From Deltaproteobacteria bacterium (GTDB lineage Bacteria > Myxococcota > JADLHZ01): a stretch of 63,642 nt of DNA. Numbering within the stretch: the stretch's first letter is position 1; each line of letters starts with the position of its first letter. The position numbers and the translations under genes were made by a program. Below, in pieces: positions 27,101 to 36,375 of the stretch. A model generated the notes under the pieces. That model searched no databases. It was not told the DNA's origin and worked only from the letters and a program-made list of their open reading frames with translations. The DNA is taken from the NCBI GenBank assembly GCA_020848545.1, contig JADLHZ010000068.1:1-63642 (forward strand), given 5' to 3'.

Positions 27101-30100
27101 AAGCCGCCGAGCATCCCCGAGACGCAGATGAAGGATCTCGCCGGGCTCGGTGACTACGCCGACACGCTCTCGACGAAGGCCGACGAAGCTGTCGCCGCAG
27201 CGCCGAAGTCACCCGACGTCGACGCAGCCGTCGCCGACGCCAAGAGCGCGAAGGCCGTCAGCGTCTATCGCTCCGTCGTGTTGAAGCATCTGTTCGAAGA
27301 ATACAAAGCGCGCATCGACGCCGCCGGCCCCGCGGCGAAGAAACAGCTCGGCGAAGACGCCCTCGACGCGCACATCATGAACGACGATCACATCAACGGC
27401 ATCACGTGGCTGCTCGGGCTCTCGCCGGTGGCGTACGCGACCACGGGCCGCTGGTCGTGGTGGGACGCCGTCAACGATCATGTGACGAACGGCGATACCG
27501 CCGCCGGCAGCGCGAAGATCGATGAGGCGATGGCCAAGAGCGACGCACACTGCGCCGCGCTCGGCGGGATGGTCACCGACGCGTACGGCGTCTCGCGCGG
27601 CACCGGCGACGCGGCGATGGCTCTGCTCGTCGCGACGCAGACCGCAATTCCGCCGGCGCTGCGCGACGCATCGTACGCGGCGCTCGCCGGCGGGTTGAAG
27701 ACGACGTTCGGCAGCGACTATCCGTGGTTGAAAACGCCGCCCGAAGGAGGCGGTCCGCCTCTGGCGACCGCCGTCGTCGGCCTGCGCCACGATCCGGTGA
27801 CGAAGACGTGGGCGAGCGGCGATCCGAAGGCGATGTCGGCCGGCATGAAGACGAGCGCGCTGCCCGAAGACATGGCCGACGCCGCCGGCGCACACCGCTA
27901 CCGGCTCGAATGGCTCGAGAAGCACGGGCACAAAACGGCGCTCCTGCAAGAGTTCGGCGTGCTGCTGCTTTCGGTCGCGCTGCCGATGGCCGGCGGTGGC
28001 GTGGCGATCGGCGGCGAAGCGTTGGAAGCGGCGTCGATGGCGTCGCGCTCGCTCGCGTGGCTCGAAAAGGCGGGCCTCGTCGTCACGTCCGGCGAGCGCG
28101 CGATGTTGCTGACCACGTTGCGGCTCGGCTTCAGCATGGCGCACGCCAAAGGCTGGATGAGCGCGCAAGCGTTTCTGACCGAAGCCTTCGCCGGCATCCT
28201 CGGCGACAATCGCATGGGCAAAGTGTTCGCCGGCGTCTTGCAGATGATCCAGCTCGGCGGCCGCGCGCACATCGCCAAGGGCTCGGGCAAGGTCGCGTTC
28301 GGCACGCAAGCCTCGGAGTTCATGAGCGGCTTCGGGCTCATCGGCGGCGACTTTCTCATTCGCAACTTCGTGCTCAGCCGCATCCGCGATCCGAAGCTGC
28401 AGCACTACGCCGAGAAGTTCATGGACCACGCGATGGTCGTCTTGCCGGCGGTGCAGGGCGAGGTGCTGATCCACAAGAACGCCAAAGAACAGGCCGCCGA
28501 CACGAAGAAGAAAGCCGTGGAGCTCGCGCAGGCGACGCTCGGCGACGGCCCGGCCGCGCACGCGTACGGCAAGATGCTCGAGCACTACATGATCAACATG
28601 TCGGGCGAAGCGCATCCGTCGCCGGCCGCCGCCGAGAAGCACTACGCAAAGCTGCGCGAAGCCGTCGCCGCGCACAACGCGAAGGATCCGGCGCACGCGA
28701 TCCCGCCGAGCGTCGTCGAGACAGGTTACGCCGCGCATACGGTGGAGACGGCGTTCGCCGCGCGCGCGCACGAGATCGACGCGACGAAGCTGACGCCGGA
28801 GAAGTGGCGCGAGATCGAAGGCAAGGTGCGCGCAGAGCTCGCCGCCCTGAAGCCGCCGCCGCCGGTCGCGCAAGTCGACGTGTTCGTGGCGCAGAAGAAG
28901 CAGCAGTGGCTCGGCCTGCGCGCTGCGCTCGGCAAGTCGCCGCCGACGGCGGGAGACGTCGCGGTCTACCATGAGCTCGCGGCGAACTACGACGGCAGCA
29001 TCGGCAAGCAAACGCCGGGCGCGCTCGCCGACGCGCAGTTCGCCGCGCTCGGTCGAGCCCTCGGCTTGAGCGGCGCCGCGCTCGACGGTTTCGTAGAGAC
29101 CGTCGGCAACCGGCACGAAGCGCGCGCGCTGACCGAGCGTGCGTTCGGCAAGGCGGTGGAGCTGTCAGCGCAGGAAGCGCACGCGATCGGCACGGCGTTG
29201 CACGGCGAAGGGCCGATCGCGGCGCGGCTCGAAACGCTCGATGCGGCGTTGAAGGGCCTGCCGAAGGAAGCGCGCGACGGGATCGTTCGCGAAGCGCACG
29301 CGACGATGGCGAAGACGCAGCTCGGCGAGAAGCTGATGGCGGCGCGCTTGAAGCCGCCGGCTGAAGCGGAGACGGCGCGCGCCACGGCGATAAAGGAATA
29401 CGTCGCCGAGCTCGACAAAGCTGGCCACGATCAAGCGGCGAAAGACGAGAAGATCGCGCGGGCGGCGCACGAGCAAGCGGTGATCGAGTCGAGCGAGGGC
29501 GCGACGCCGGCCGAGAAGCTCGAACGCTACGCGGCCGCTTTGAAGACCCTGAAGGCGGCGCTCGGCACAGACGGCGCCGCCATCGATGTGGACGCGCTCG
29601 TCGCGAAGCGCAAGCAGACGCTCGAAGAGTCGGCGTTGAAAGATCCGGCGGCGCCGCTCGCGAAGACACCGGCGAGCGCAGCCGAAGCGGAAGCGAAGGT
29701 CGAGAAGGAAGCGAAGAAGACGATCGAGACCTTGGTCCACGCTCTCGAAGCGGCCCTGGATGCGACGAGCGAAAAAGCCGCCGTCGAGAAGATGAAGAAG
29801 GAGCTCGAGGGACTTCCAGTCGATACCGAAGCGCTCGCCGCCCACGCCAAGCTCGACGGCCCGATCTCGCTCGGCGGCGGTGGCCCCGTCGCGCCCGAGG
29901 CGAAGCTCGCGTACCCGGTGAAGCAGTCGAAGATCTCTGCGCTCATCGATTGGTTCAAGGCCACGCTAAAGCGCCAGCCGCTCATCGATCCGCGCAAGCT
30001 CGTGCCGACCGAAGACTTCGCGCGCCACCGCTCTGCCGACGACGTGGCGAAGTACAAGCAATCGTTCGAGACGGAAGGCTGGAACTTCTCGAAGGATCCG

Positions 30101-33100
30101 ATCGAGGTCTGCGAGATCGACGGCAAGCTCTACGTGATGAACGGCCACCACCGCTGGAAGGCGGCGATGGAAGCCGGCATGGCGAACATCCCGTACAAGC
30201 TCGTCACGCCGGAGAGCTACGGTTACACGAAGGAGAAGGTCGTCCACGACGCGAAGCTCGTCGCGCAAGGCTACACCGGCGTCGGCACCAACAACCTGAA
30301 GCCGCCGAGCGACATGATGATGGGCCAAGGGCCGAGCGGCTTCGTTCCGTCGAAGGAGGAAGCGTTCGGCAAGAGCAAGGACACCATCGTCCGCGTGAGG
30401 GAGCCCCTAGGCGGCGGCAAGTTCACGGAGACGCACGACCTCGTCCTCGAGCGGATCGAAGGGGACAAAGCGTGGGTGCGCACAAAGAGCGGCGAGCTCA
30501 AGCAAGTCGCGACCGCCGACGTCGTCTACGATCACGGCCCGTTCACGCTCGGCGCGAATCCGCCGCTGATTCAGCACCAGTTCGAGACGCACTATTGGGC
30601 GCTGCCCCCCGCCGAGCAGAAGCAGTTTCAGGAGATGATGGGCGCGGCGGCGAAGATCAGCCCCGAGCACGCGGCGCTCTTGAACCGCATGCTCTCGCTC
30701 GGCTGCTCGGTCGCTGAAGTCGCCGCGATGCACGCGTGGTCCAAGAAGATTCCGCAGCAAGAGCTCGGCAAGAAGCTCGCCCCATCGTTGACGCAAGCCT
30801 ACGAGCACGGCTGCGTGCCGACGGCGTTCGCGGCGTATCGCGCGTATCGGGACTTCTTCTTCGCGCGCCTCGCCGCGGAGAATCCGGCGTTTGCGAAGGT
30901 GCACGAAGCAAAAGCGCTCGAAGCGGCCAAGGGCGGCGGCAAGATGCGCTCCGAGCTCGGCTTCAGCGGCTATTTGCCGGCGAGCGGCGGTTACTCACCC
31001 GAGACTGCGGCGAAGATCAAAGCAGCGAAGCTCGGACACCAAGTGGTGTTCGCCGGCAGCGAGCACGTCGATCCGCACGGCCTCTTCGAAGCGCTGTGGC
31101 CGAGGCTTAAGGAAGGTCCGCTCTTCTTCGTCACCGATCAAGGCGTGGTGAAGCTCGAGCAGAAGAAGAAGCTCTTCGGCGGCGTCGAGTACGTGCTGAC
31201 CGACGCGCAAGGGAAGAAGTCGGCGTTCAACGCGAGCGAGCTCGTGGTGAAGAACGGCGGCTTCGAGCTCGGCGGCCAAAGAGTGCACGCCCTCGGCAGC
31301 GCGTGGGCGTTGCCGTCCAAGGGCAAGGGCATGACGCTGCCGCAGTCGGCCGAGTTCCAAGCGTTCATGAAGACGGCGACGGGCTACCACTACGAGATGC
31401 GGCGCGCGTCGGACATCGCGCCGGACGCGACGGTGAAGCAGATCGTCGGGCTCGTCAAAGACGGCTTCCCGGTCTTCATCGGCGTGGTGATGGACGGAAA
31501 CGGCGGCCAGCATCAGCTCGAAGCGAAGGCGTGGAAACCTGATCCCGCGCATCCCGGCAAGGTGCTCATCGAGCTCTTCGATCCGTGGGACGGAAAGACG
31601 CGCTGGGTGGCAGAGTCGCAGTTGATGCCGGGCGCGTTCAACTACGAAGGCCCGGGCTACAAGGGCAAGGTCGCGTTCCTCGGCGTGCCGGACGCGACGA
31701 AGCCGGTGCCGAAGGACGCGTTCGAGTTCAAAGAATACGAAAAGGCGCTCGCGGCGTACGGCGGCGACAAGGCGCTCGCCGATCAGCACCTGCGCGCGTA
31801 TGCGTTGGCCCGCGAAGAGCTCACCGTCGCGAAGACCCCCGAGGCGGAAGCGAAGGCCAAAGCGAAGATGAGCGAGCTCGAGGCGATCAGCTCCGGCAGC
31901 GATGCGCTGGTCGCGAAGGCGAAGCTCGGCGCCTACCACTCCGCCGGCAAAGCGACGGCCGAAGCCTACGGGCCGGCGCACAGCGGCGCTTTACCGGCGA
32001 CGCACAACGGCCTCGTCGAGAAAGCGGCCGCGGCCGGCACCGAAGCGAAGAACGCGCCGCTGATGTTCGCGCCGCCGAAACCGGAGACCCTGCTCGCCGA
32101 CGGCGCCGCGCTGCCGCCAGAGCCCCTCGGCCTCGTCGAGGTCGGCGGCAAGCCGTGCTTCGTCCTCGCGATCGAGCCGGTGCCGGGCATGAGCAACAAG
32201 ATCGCCGGGTGGCTCGGCATGGGCAAAGTGCGCGTGAAGATCGCGACGCCCGAAGGTGGGACGCAGATCGTCGAGGTGCCGGCGAAGAGCGTCATCGACT
32301 TCAGCAAGGGCACGCCGGCGGCGGCGAAGGTGGTCAACGTCGACAAGAGCGCCACCGAAGCCGGCGTGCGCACGCGGCTCGTCGTCGTCGGCGACGTCGA
32401 GCACGCGCTCGTCTATGATCCGGCGGCGCAGCGTTGGCGAATCGCGCCGGCCGTGGACTTTCGCCCCGTCATCGCCGGCAACGCGGCGATCCACGTGTCG
32501 CACGAGCTCGTCCAAGAGTGCGACGCCGCACGCGAGAAGCTGAGCCCCGCCGATCGCGCGGAGTGGGATCGGCTGATCTTCGACTGTCGTTCGCCCGAAG
32601 AGCAGATGCTGATGATGCGCACTTTTGCGGCGCGGGCGCGGCTCGGCGGCAAGGACGCTGCCCATGCGGCGCTCAAAGACGCCCTGCTCTACCGCGATCT
32701 CGTGACGGCGTACTTCAAAGCGCGCGGCAAAGAGCCGACGCCTTCGGACCTGCTGAGCCTCGGGACCGCCGACGGCCTCGTGCAGTACTACGAGCATTCG
32801 TGCGCGTTGACGGCTGTGCAGCTGCAAAAAGCGCAGCTCTCACCGCTCGAAGCGATGCGCTACGTGATGATGGGCCGAGAAGGTGTGCTCGCCGAGCAGA
32901 AGGCCGGCCTCGAGGAGTACGGCGGCACCGGCACGAAGCCCGCCACCACGGTCGGCGTGAAGCGGGTCATCGGCAGCGACGGCAAGCTGCACGAGCTGCC
33001 GCCAGCGACGCCGCTCCTCCCGGCGAGCGACGGCGCCGGCCTGCTCCCGAGCGAGATCGTCGACCACATGAACGGAACGCTCGGGCCGAAGCTCGGCGAT

Positions 33101-35932
33101 CCGCCGGTGAAGTTCGCGATGTTCCACGGCGATGCGAACATCGTCGTCGATCGCTTGAACAAGCAACTCTCACCGCCGCCGCCCGAAGGCGTGCTCATCG
33201 GGATCAGGAACGCGGCGGGCGCCCACGCCGTCGTCGTCGTCGGGGTGCACGAGATCATCGGCCCGAACGGCGAAAAGACCAAGAAGTACCTCATCCGTGA
33301 TCCCGACGGTGCCACGCCAGGCGGCGTGCTCGAGTACAGCGAGCTCGAGCTGCGCGCGATGTGCATGGGCGTCGTCGTCCGCGTGGCGTCGATCGACGGC
33401 GGATCGCCCAAAGCGCCGGCCGAGCTCGGTGGATCGCTCGTCGACTACTTCGCTGCACCAGGCGCGAAGTCGCTGCTCGTGCAAGTGCGGCGGCCGCAGA
33501 TCCTCGACGGCAAGGAAGTCATCGCCGAGCACGATCTCGTCTGTCACGGCCCGAAGATCGAGAACGGCAAGAAGGTCTACGAATTCGAGGACGTGCTGAC
33601 CGGCAAGCGCTACCTCGTGAGCGAAGAAGCGATGGCGAAGGGGCAGATGGAGCTCGGCGCGATCGCTGCGGTCGAGACGCCGAGGGAGCTGCGCCTCGGC
33701 GCCGGCAAAGACATCTACGCCTTCCGCGCGAAGCTCGTCGCCGATCTCGCCGCGAAGAACGTGCCGGCGCCGGAAGCCGCGGAGATCGTGCGCAAGGAGA
33801 CGCTGAAGCACATCTACGAGACGCGCATGGCGATCTTCGACAAGGTCGATCTCCCTGTGCTCTTGAAGACGCCGAACGACAAGCTCAGCCCGCGCGACGC
33901 GGCGTCGAAGGAAGCCTTGCTGCGCTTGCCGCCGGAGTACCTGGAGGCTGTGCAGCTCATCTTGCAGAAGTTCCAAGATCCCGAGTTCTTCCTACCGATC
34001 ATGGAGCAGCTTTGGGCGCGCGCGATGGAGCTCTCCGCGAACGAAGGAGGCTTCGACGTCAGCCGCACGGCGTTTCTGCGCGCGCTCTTCGAGATGGCGC
34101 GGCCGAACGAGAAGCCCGGCGTGCTGCAGGGCTTCTCCGCCGACTTCACGCCCGTCGTCGCCGAGGGCAAGCCGAAGTTCGAGCTCAGCGCAGACGTCGG
34201 CGCCACCGGTCACGGCCCCGACGCGCACGTCGTGCAGCTGGGCCTCGTCGACAAGCTGCTCGCAGGACGCACGAAACCGCCGACGAGCAGCAAAGCGCTG
34301 ATGGAGGTCATCGCCAAGGAAGGCACCGTCATCTGGGACCTCATCTTCGATCGCGCGGGTGGCTTCTTCAACGAGCCCGACGGCGTGACCGCGCTCATCG
34401 ACGGCATGGTGAACGTGAAGGATCGCGAAGCGTTCCTCGCCGCTCGGCGCGAGCTCTTCGAGAAGCGCGCGCACGCGATCGCCGAGGACGCCGGTGTCGG
34501 CAAAGGGAAGCGGAGCCAGGCCGAGAAGCAGCTCCTCGCGCTCTACGAGGTGATGCTCGATCCGCACAAAGACGCGAAGAACATCACGCCGATCCTCGAG
34601 GCCGTTCGCGGCAAAGACGCCAAGGGGAAGATGAGCATCGCCGAGTACCAGGCAGCGATCGCGCGCATCCTGACGCAGGCGAACGTCCCCGCAGCGAAGG
34701 CGAAAGAGATCGCCGAGAAGTACGCGAAGAAGCACATGGAGCCGAACACGACGGTGACGGCGGCCGACCCGGTGGTCTTGGCGCAGATCGAGAAGGGGCA
34801 AGCCGCTTACGCCGCGTCGCTCGGGATCTCCGATCCGAAGAAATTCTTCGCCGACGTCCGCAAGCTGCCGTCGAAAGCATGGGAGAAGAACGCCCCCGAC
34901 GCCGTCAAAAAGCAGCACCTCGTCGCGTACGAAGCGTTGCTCGTCGCGCACGGCGTGAAGGCGCCGGCGATCCAAAAGGCGATGGCGGCCCAGCGCGCAG
35001 CGTTGTTCCCAACGAAGGAAGCGACGGCGTTCGTCCACGCGCACGCCGCGAAGCAGAAAGAGCTTCACTACGTGTTCGAAGAACCGGCGCTCGTCGCGTC
35101 GGTGCTTGCACAATCGAGCGATATCATCGGTGCCGGCAAGCTACCGCCAGCGGCGTTCGATGCGCACACGGGCGGCTTCGATCTCGATCCGCGGCACGCG
35201 AAGTTCGAGGCCGCGTTCGCGCAAAAGGTGAAGGACAAGCCGCCGCCGGCGCTGCCCGGCGTCGCCAAGCACGGAAAGTTCGCGGGCGGCGACTACAAGG
35301 GCGGAAACGGCGGCGACATCTACTTCATCGACGCCGGCGGCAAGCGGAAGTGGCTCAAGCTCCACGAGCCGCCGCCGGCCGATCGGCACCCGCGCCGCGA
35401 GGTCGGCGTCTCGATCATCGGCGACCTGATCGCGCCCGGCGTCGCGGCGAAGACCGAGCTCGTGTCGGTGAAGCTCGAAGACGGCAGCAGCGCCGTCGCT
35501 TCAGCACAAGACGGCGTCCCGGCCGGCTACACACGGATCGCCGAAGCCGACCTCAAAGATCCGCGCGTCGTCGAGCAGCTCCAGTGGCTGCGCGCCGTCG
35601 ACTACATCGGCGGAGTCGGCGATCGCCACGCCAACGACATCTTCGTCGACAAGGCGACCGGGAAGATCGTGGCGATCGATCACGAAGCGACGAGCGCGAC
35701 CGTGGTGCCGCTGCGCCACGACTTCGGCGGGCTACCGATGCCGGGAACAAAAAACGCGACGGCGCTCTCCGGCGGCGTGTTTCCTTCGCCGTACCCAAAG
35801 GCGCTCGCCGATCGCATCAAAGGGATGAGCGAGCAGGCGCTGCGCGACAAGCTCGCCGGGATCTGGTCACCAGCCGAGATCGACGCCGCGGTGCTGCGCC
35901 TGCGCATCTTGAAAGCGCATGCGGCGGCTTAG
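24152..35932 (+). CDS. Giant multidomain effector-like protein: ParB-like, two papain-like, PI3/4-kinase-like
   Basis: The 3,926-residue protein starts at ATG 24152 behind GAGGAGA. Residues 1-100 are Pro/Ala-rich and unstructured, with no signal peptide. Ala-rich helical segments follow, with hydrophobic stretches near 795-820 and 1262-1290. At ~1949-2030 there is a ParB/sulfiredoxin-like segment with GHHRW (1998-2002). Two papain-like sites follow: Gln2215, Cys2221, His2454, Asp2477, and Gln2878, Cys2884, His3025, Asp3050. In both, Gln precedes Cys by six residues as in papain, within the matching contexts YEHGC and YEHSC. The C-terminus (~3705-3926) resembles PI3/4-kinase-like folds: KWLKL (Lys3736), GDRHAND (Asp3824, His3826, Asn3828) and AIDHE (Asp3843). 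Asn is one place earlier than in classic DRHxxN. A polymorphic toxin or host/prey effector is likely; the delivery route is unknown. Confidence 0.8.
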   Translation: MSVENKPVVTAKTTPAGAPAPTDKPETAGAAPKLETKAPVLGKTAPSPNTTPGMLPPPPKTPTAKAKPEVTPFDDDAPSAKKPEAPPALASPPSYAIDEGEGDKKLVAAHHAIDHPKDKGEALFRTFGVGIPANNEKEHILVRLGVPIEDVHAFLRTGVMSPKMLEVCEKAKHPPAQKWGAPFQAYGDALVFAQFCFQATKHKLEAQMHAPGADKPALKAQLHAAEAAYMPTMNAGNKNLADWKIAGKKQGDAAAEKAEKLKDSDPAKAAAAAAEATAVYGAFGDQAASEAKAYAKAGKPEAAASAAHEAVELHTKQADVEIKSAPKGYVPRPDTLPGLVAAKKDLEIFPSKESPFYLHAAGKVEQTTGKACDAYIKDKGYDETLSSTEELRLADKKQKGAAAAEEAALKKKGAPLTADEKFRARHEGEVAAESEYRNQIHDARMEGLDDGAKKTVTKWYGEKLRADAHAYGYYDAALDKLDVPDSELSPDALQLKAKASVDYSAAAALWLSEKGRIDRGQKVEKDFIPPELIGLNTQEAQDEVDLALHQQAMAGARMGGAFDLGAEKTFIPGFAGKVKADQAIAGHQLVKAQAKLDIAKKVAAGTVTPAEIAAYQKLCADSDLKIAEENQWKAKQGLLPDPDKMKQADLRYEKAKAHAATFASTEPPAGTKGTKIAKAMDADAFAAASKAGGVGFQPDLADKIEAKTGKIVAWADKTTAIGPAAKRAVIAGAHTTEMALESHYAAEEAAAAEARAKAETRADALGQSKTGLIKAKAATDSKIGTDKALSTGTKVVETGVGIGLMVPPFTVIGAGLLVFKPASKTVDKGLDVATSEKKSALFGAGIARAELAAKEADAEKKSAEAGVLLWRDKRAGLATKMASTAATYDKFLPTEPGKDLDDALATSTKLHGDTAIAWGGAGAPAKAKGELEIGAGKSDAISDPKTKAIAKKGLETSAYKASEKAWLATAAGAAARDEKGVVKKPPSIPETQMKDLAGLGDYADTLSTKADEAVAAAPKSPDVDAAVADAKSAKAVSVYRSVVLKHLFEEYKARIDAAGPAAKKQLGEDALDAHIMNDDHINGITWLLGLSPVAYATTGRWSWWDAVNDHVTNGDTAAGSAKIDEAMAKSDAHCAALGGMVTDAYGVSRGTGDAAMALLVATQTAIPPALRDASYAALAGGLKTTFGSDYPWLKTPPEGGGPPLATAVVGLRHDPVTKTWASGDPKAMSAGMKTSALPEDMADAAGAHRYRLEWLEKHGHKTALLQEFGVLLLSVALPMAGGGVAIGGEALEAASMASRSLAWLEKAGLVVTSGERAMLLTTLRLGFSMAHAKGWMSAQAFLTEAFAGILGDNRMGKVFAGVLQMIQLGGRAHIAKGSGKVAFGTQASEFMSGFGLIGGDFLIRNFVLSRIRDPKLQHYAEKFMDHAMVVLPAVQGEVLIHKNAKEQAADTKKKAVELAQATLGDGPAAHAYGKMLEHYMINMSGEAHPSPAAAEKHYAKLREAVAAHNAKDPAHAIPPSVVETGYAAHTVETAFAARAHEIDATKLTPEKWREIEGKVRAELAALKPPPPVAQVDVFVAQKKQQWLGLRAALGKSPPTAGDVAVYHELAANYDGSIGKQTPGALADAQFAALGRALGLSGAALDGFVETVGNRHEARALTERAFGKAVELSAQEAHAIGTALHGEGPIAARLETLDAALKGLPKEARDGIVREAHATMAKTQLGEKLMAARLKPPAEAETARATAIKEYVAELDKAGHDQAAKDEKIARAAHEQAVIESSEGATPAEKLERYAAALKTLKAALGTDGAAIDVDALVAKRKQTLEESALKDPAAPLAKTPASAAEAEAKVEKEAKKTIETLVHALEAALDATSEKAAVEKMKKELEGLPVDTEALAAHAKLDGPISLGGGGPVAPEAKLAYPVKQSKISALIDWFKATLKRQPLIDPRKLVPTEDFARHRSADDVAKYKQSFETEGWNFSKDPIEVCEIDGKLYVMNGHHRWKAAMEAGMANIPYKLVTPESYGYTKEKVVHDAKLVAQGYTGVGTNNLKPPSDMMMGQGPSGFVPSKEEAFGKSKDTIVRVREPLGGGKFTETHDLVLERIEGDKAWVRTKSGELKQVATADVVYDHGPFTLGANPPLIQHQFETHYWALPPAEQKQFQEMMGAAAKISPEHAALLNRMLSLGCSVAEVAAMHAWSKKIPQQELGKKLAPSLTQAYEHGCVPTAFAAYRAYRDFFFARLAAENPAFAKVHEAKALEAAKGGGKMRSELGFSGYLPASGGYSPETAAKIKAAKLGHQVVFAGSEHVDPHGLFEALWPRLKEGPLFFVTDQGVVKLEQKKKLFGGVEYVLTDAQGKKSAFNASELVVKNGGFELGGQRVHALGSAWALPSKGKGMTLPQSAEFQAFMKTATGYHYEMRRASDIAPDATVKQIVGLVKDGFPVFIGVVMDGNGGQHQLEAKAWKPDPAHPGKVLIELFDPWDGKTRWVAESQLMPGAFNYEGPGYKGKVAFLGVPDATKPVPKDAFEFKEYEKALAAYGGDKALADQHLRAYALAREELTVAKTPEAEAKAKAKMSELEAISSGSDALVAKAKLGAYHSAGKATAEAYGPAHSGALPATHNGLVEKAAAAGTEAKNAPLMFAPPKPETLLADGAALPPEPLGLVEVGGKPCFVLAIEPVPGMSNKIAGWLGMGKVRVKIATPEGGTQIVEVPAKSVIDFSKGTPAAAKVVNVDKSATEAGVRTRLVVVGDVEHALVYDPAAQRWRIAPAVDFRPVIAGNAAIHVSHELVQECDAAREKLSPADRAEWDRLIFDCRSPEEQMLMMRTFAARARLGGKDAAHAALKDALLYRDLVTAYFKARGKEPTPSDLLSLGTADGLVQYYEHSCALTAVQLQKAQLSPLEAMRYVMMGREGVLAEQKAGLEEYGGTGTKPATTVGVKRVIGSDGKLHELPPATPLLPASDGAGLLPSEIVDHMNGTLGPKLGDPPVKFAMFHGDANIVVDRLNKQLSPPPPEGVLIGIRNAAGAHAVVVVGVHEIIGPNGEKTKKYLIRDPDGATPGGVLEYSELELRAMCMGVVVRVASIDGGSPKAPAELGGSLVDYFAAPGAKSLLVQVRRPQILDGKEVIAEHDLVCHGPKIENGKKVYEFEDVLTGKRYLVSEEAMAKGQMELGAIAAVETPRELRLGAGKDIYAFRAKLVADLAAKNVPAPEAAEIVRKETLKHIYETRMAIFDKVDLPVLLKTPNDKLSPRDAASKEALLRLPPEYLEAVQLILQKFQDPEFFLPIMEQLWARAMELSANEGGFDVSRTAFLRALFEMARPNEKPGVLQGFSADFTPVVAEGKPKFELSADVGATGHGPDAHVVQLGLVDKLLAGRTKPPTSSKALMEVIAKEGTVIWDLIFDRAGGFFNEPDGVTALIDGMVNVKDREAFLAARRELFEKRAHAIAEDAGVGKGKRSQAEKQLLALYEVMLDPHKDAKNITPILEAVRGKDAKGKMSIAEYQAAIARILTQANVPAAKAKEIAEKYAKKHMEPNTTVTAADPVVLAQIEKGQAAYAASLGISDPKKFFADVRKLPSKAWEKNAPDAVKKQHLVAYEALLVAHGVKAPAIQKAMAAQRAALFPTKEATAFVHAHAAKQKELHYVFEEPALVASVLAQSSDIIGAGKLPPAAFDAHTGGFDLDPRHAKFEAAFAQKVKDKPPPALPGVAKHGKFAGGDYKGGNGGDIYFIDAGGKRKWLKLHEPPPADRHPRREVGVSIIGDLIAPGVAAKTELVSVKLEDGSSAVASAQDGVPAGYTRIAEADLKDPRVVEQLQWLRAVDYIGGVGDRHANDIFVDKATGKIVAIDHEATSATVVPLRHDFGGLPMPGTKNATALSGGVFPSPYPKALADRIKGMSEQALRDKLAGIWSPAEIDAAVLRLRILKAHAAA

Positions 35933-36240
35933 ATGAAGAAGCGCGGAAGAAGCTTCGCGGCGATGACCAGCAGCGAAACGAACGCGACGACCATGAGGGC
36001 GCGCGGAACGAAGCGACTCTGCTTCGGCGGCGGTCCGCGATAGATCGTCCGCTGGCGCTGCGACGGCTCTCGCCGCACGAGCTCGAGGGCGACGAGCTGC
36101 GCCGGATCAGACGAGCGCGGCATCTTCGGCATCAAGTCGACGACGCCGTGCTCGTAGACGACGGCACAGCCTGGGCACTGCTTGGCTTTCCTGGAGATCT
36201 CGAGACCGCAGGTCTGGCACTTCTGGATCGCAACCATCAT
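35929..36240 (-). CDS. Small zinc-ribbon protein with C-terminal membrane helix
   Basis: The 103-residue product starts at ATG 36240 (or 36237) and has a treble-clef-type zinc ribbon, CQTCG...CPGC, near its N-terminus. A basic linker leads to one C-terminal membrane helix (ALMVVAFVSLLVIAAKLL) ending in RFFI, so it is a tail-anchored, cytosol-facing protein. Its stop codon overlaps that of the giant gene: both stops are read from the four bases TTAG (35929-35932), one on each strand. The function is unknown. Confidence 0.7.
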   Translation of the reverse strand: MMVAIQKCQTCGLEISRKAKQCPGCAVVYEHGVVDLMPKMPRSSDPAQLVALELVRREPSQRQRTIYRGPPPKQSRFVPRALMVVAFVSLLVIAAKLLPRFFI

Positions 36241-36375
36241 ATCTGTGGTCTGACCTCGCAAGGCGCGTGCCCGTTTGCCGGTGCCGATTTTGCTCGGGAT
36301 TCTCCCGATCGAAACGCCCCTACCCCGCAATCATTGCGGTCGCGGGCCTGCAAAAACCGTCACCTGTGCGCCACA

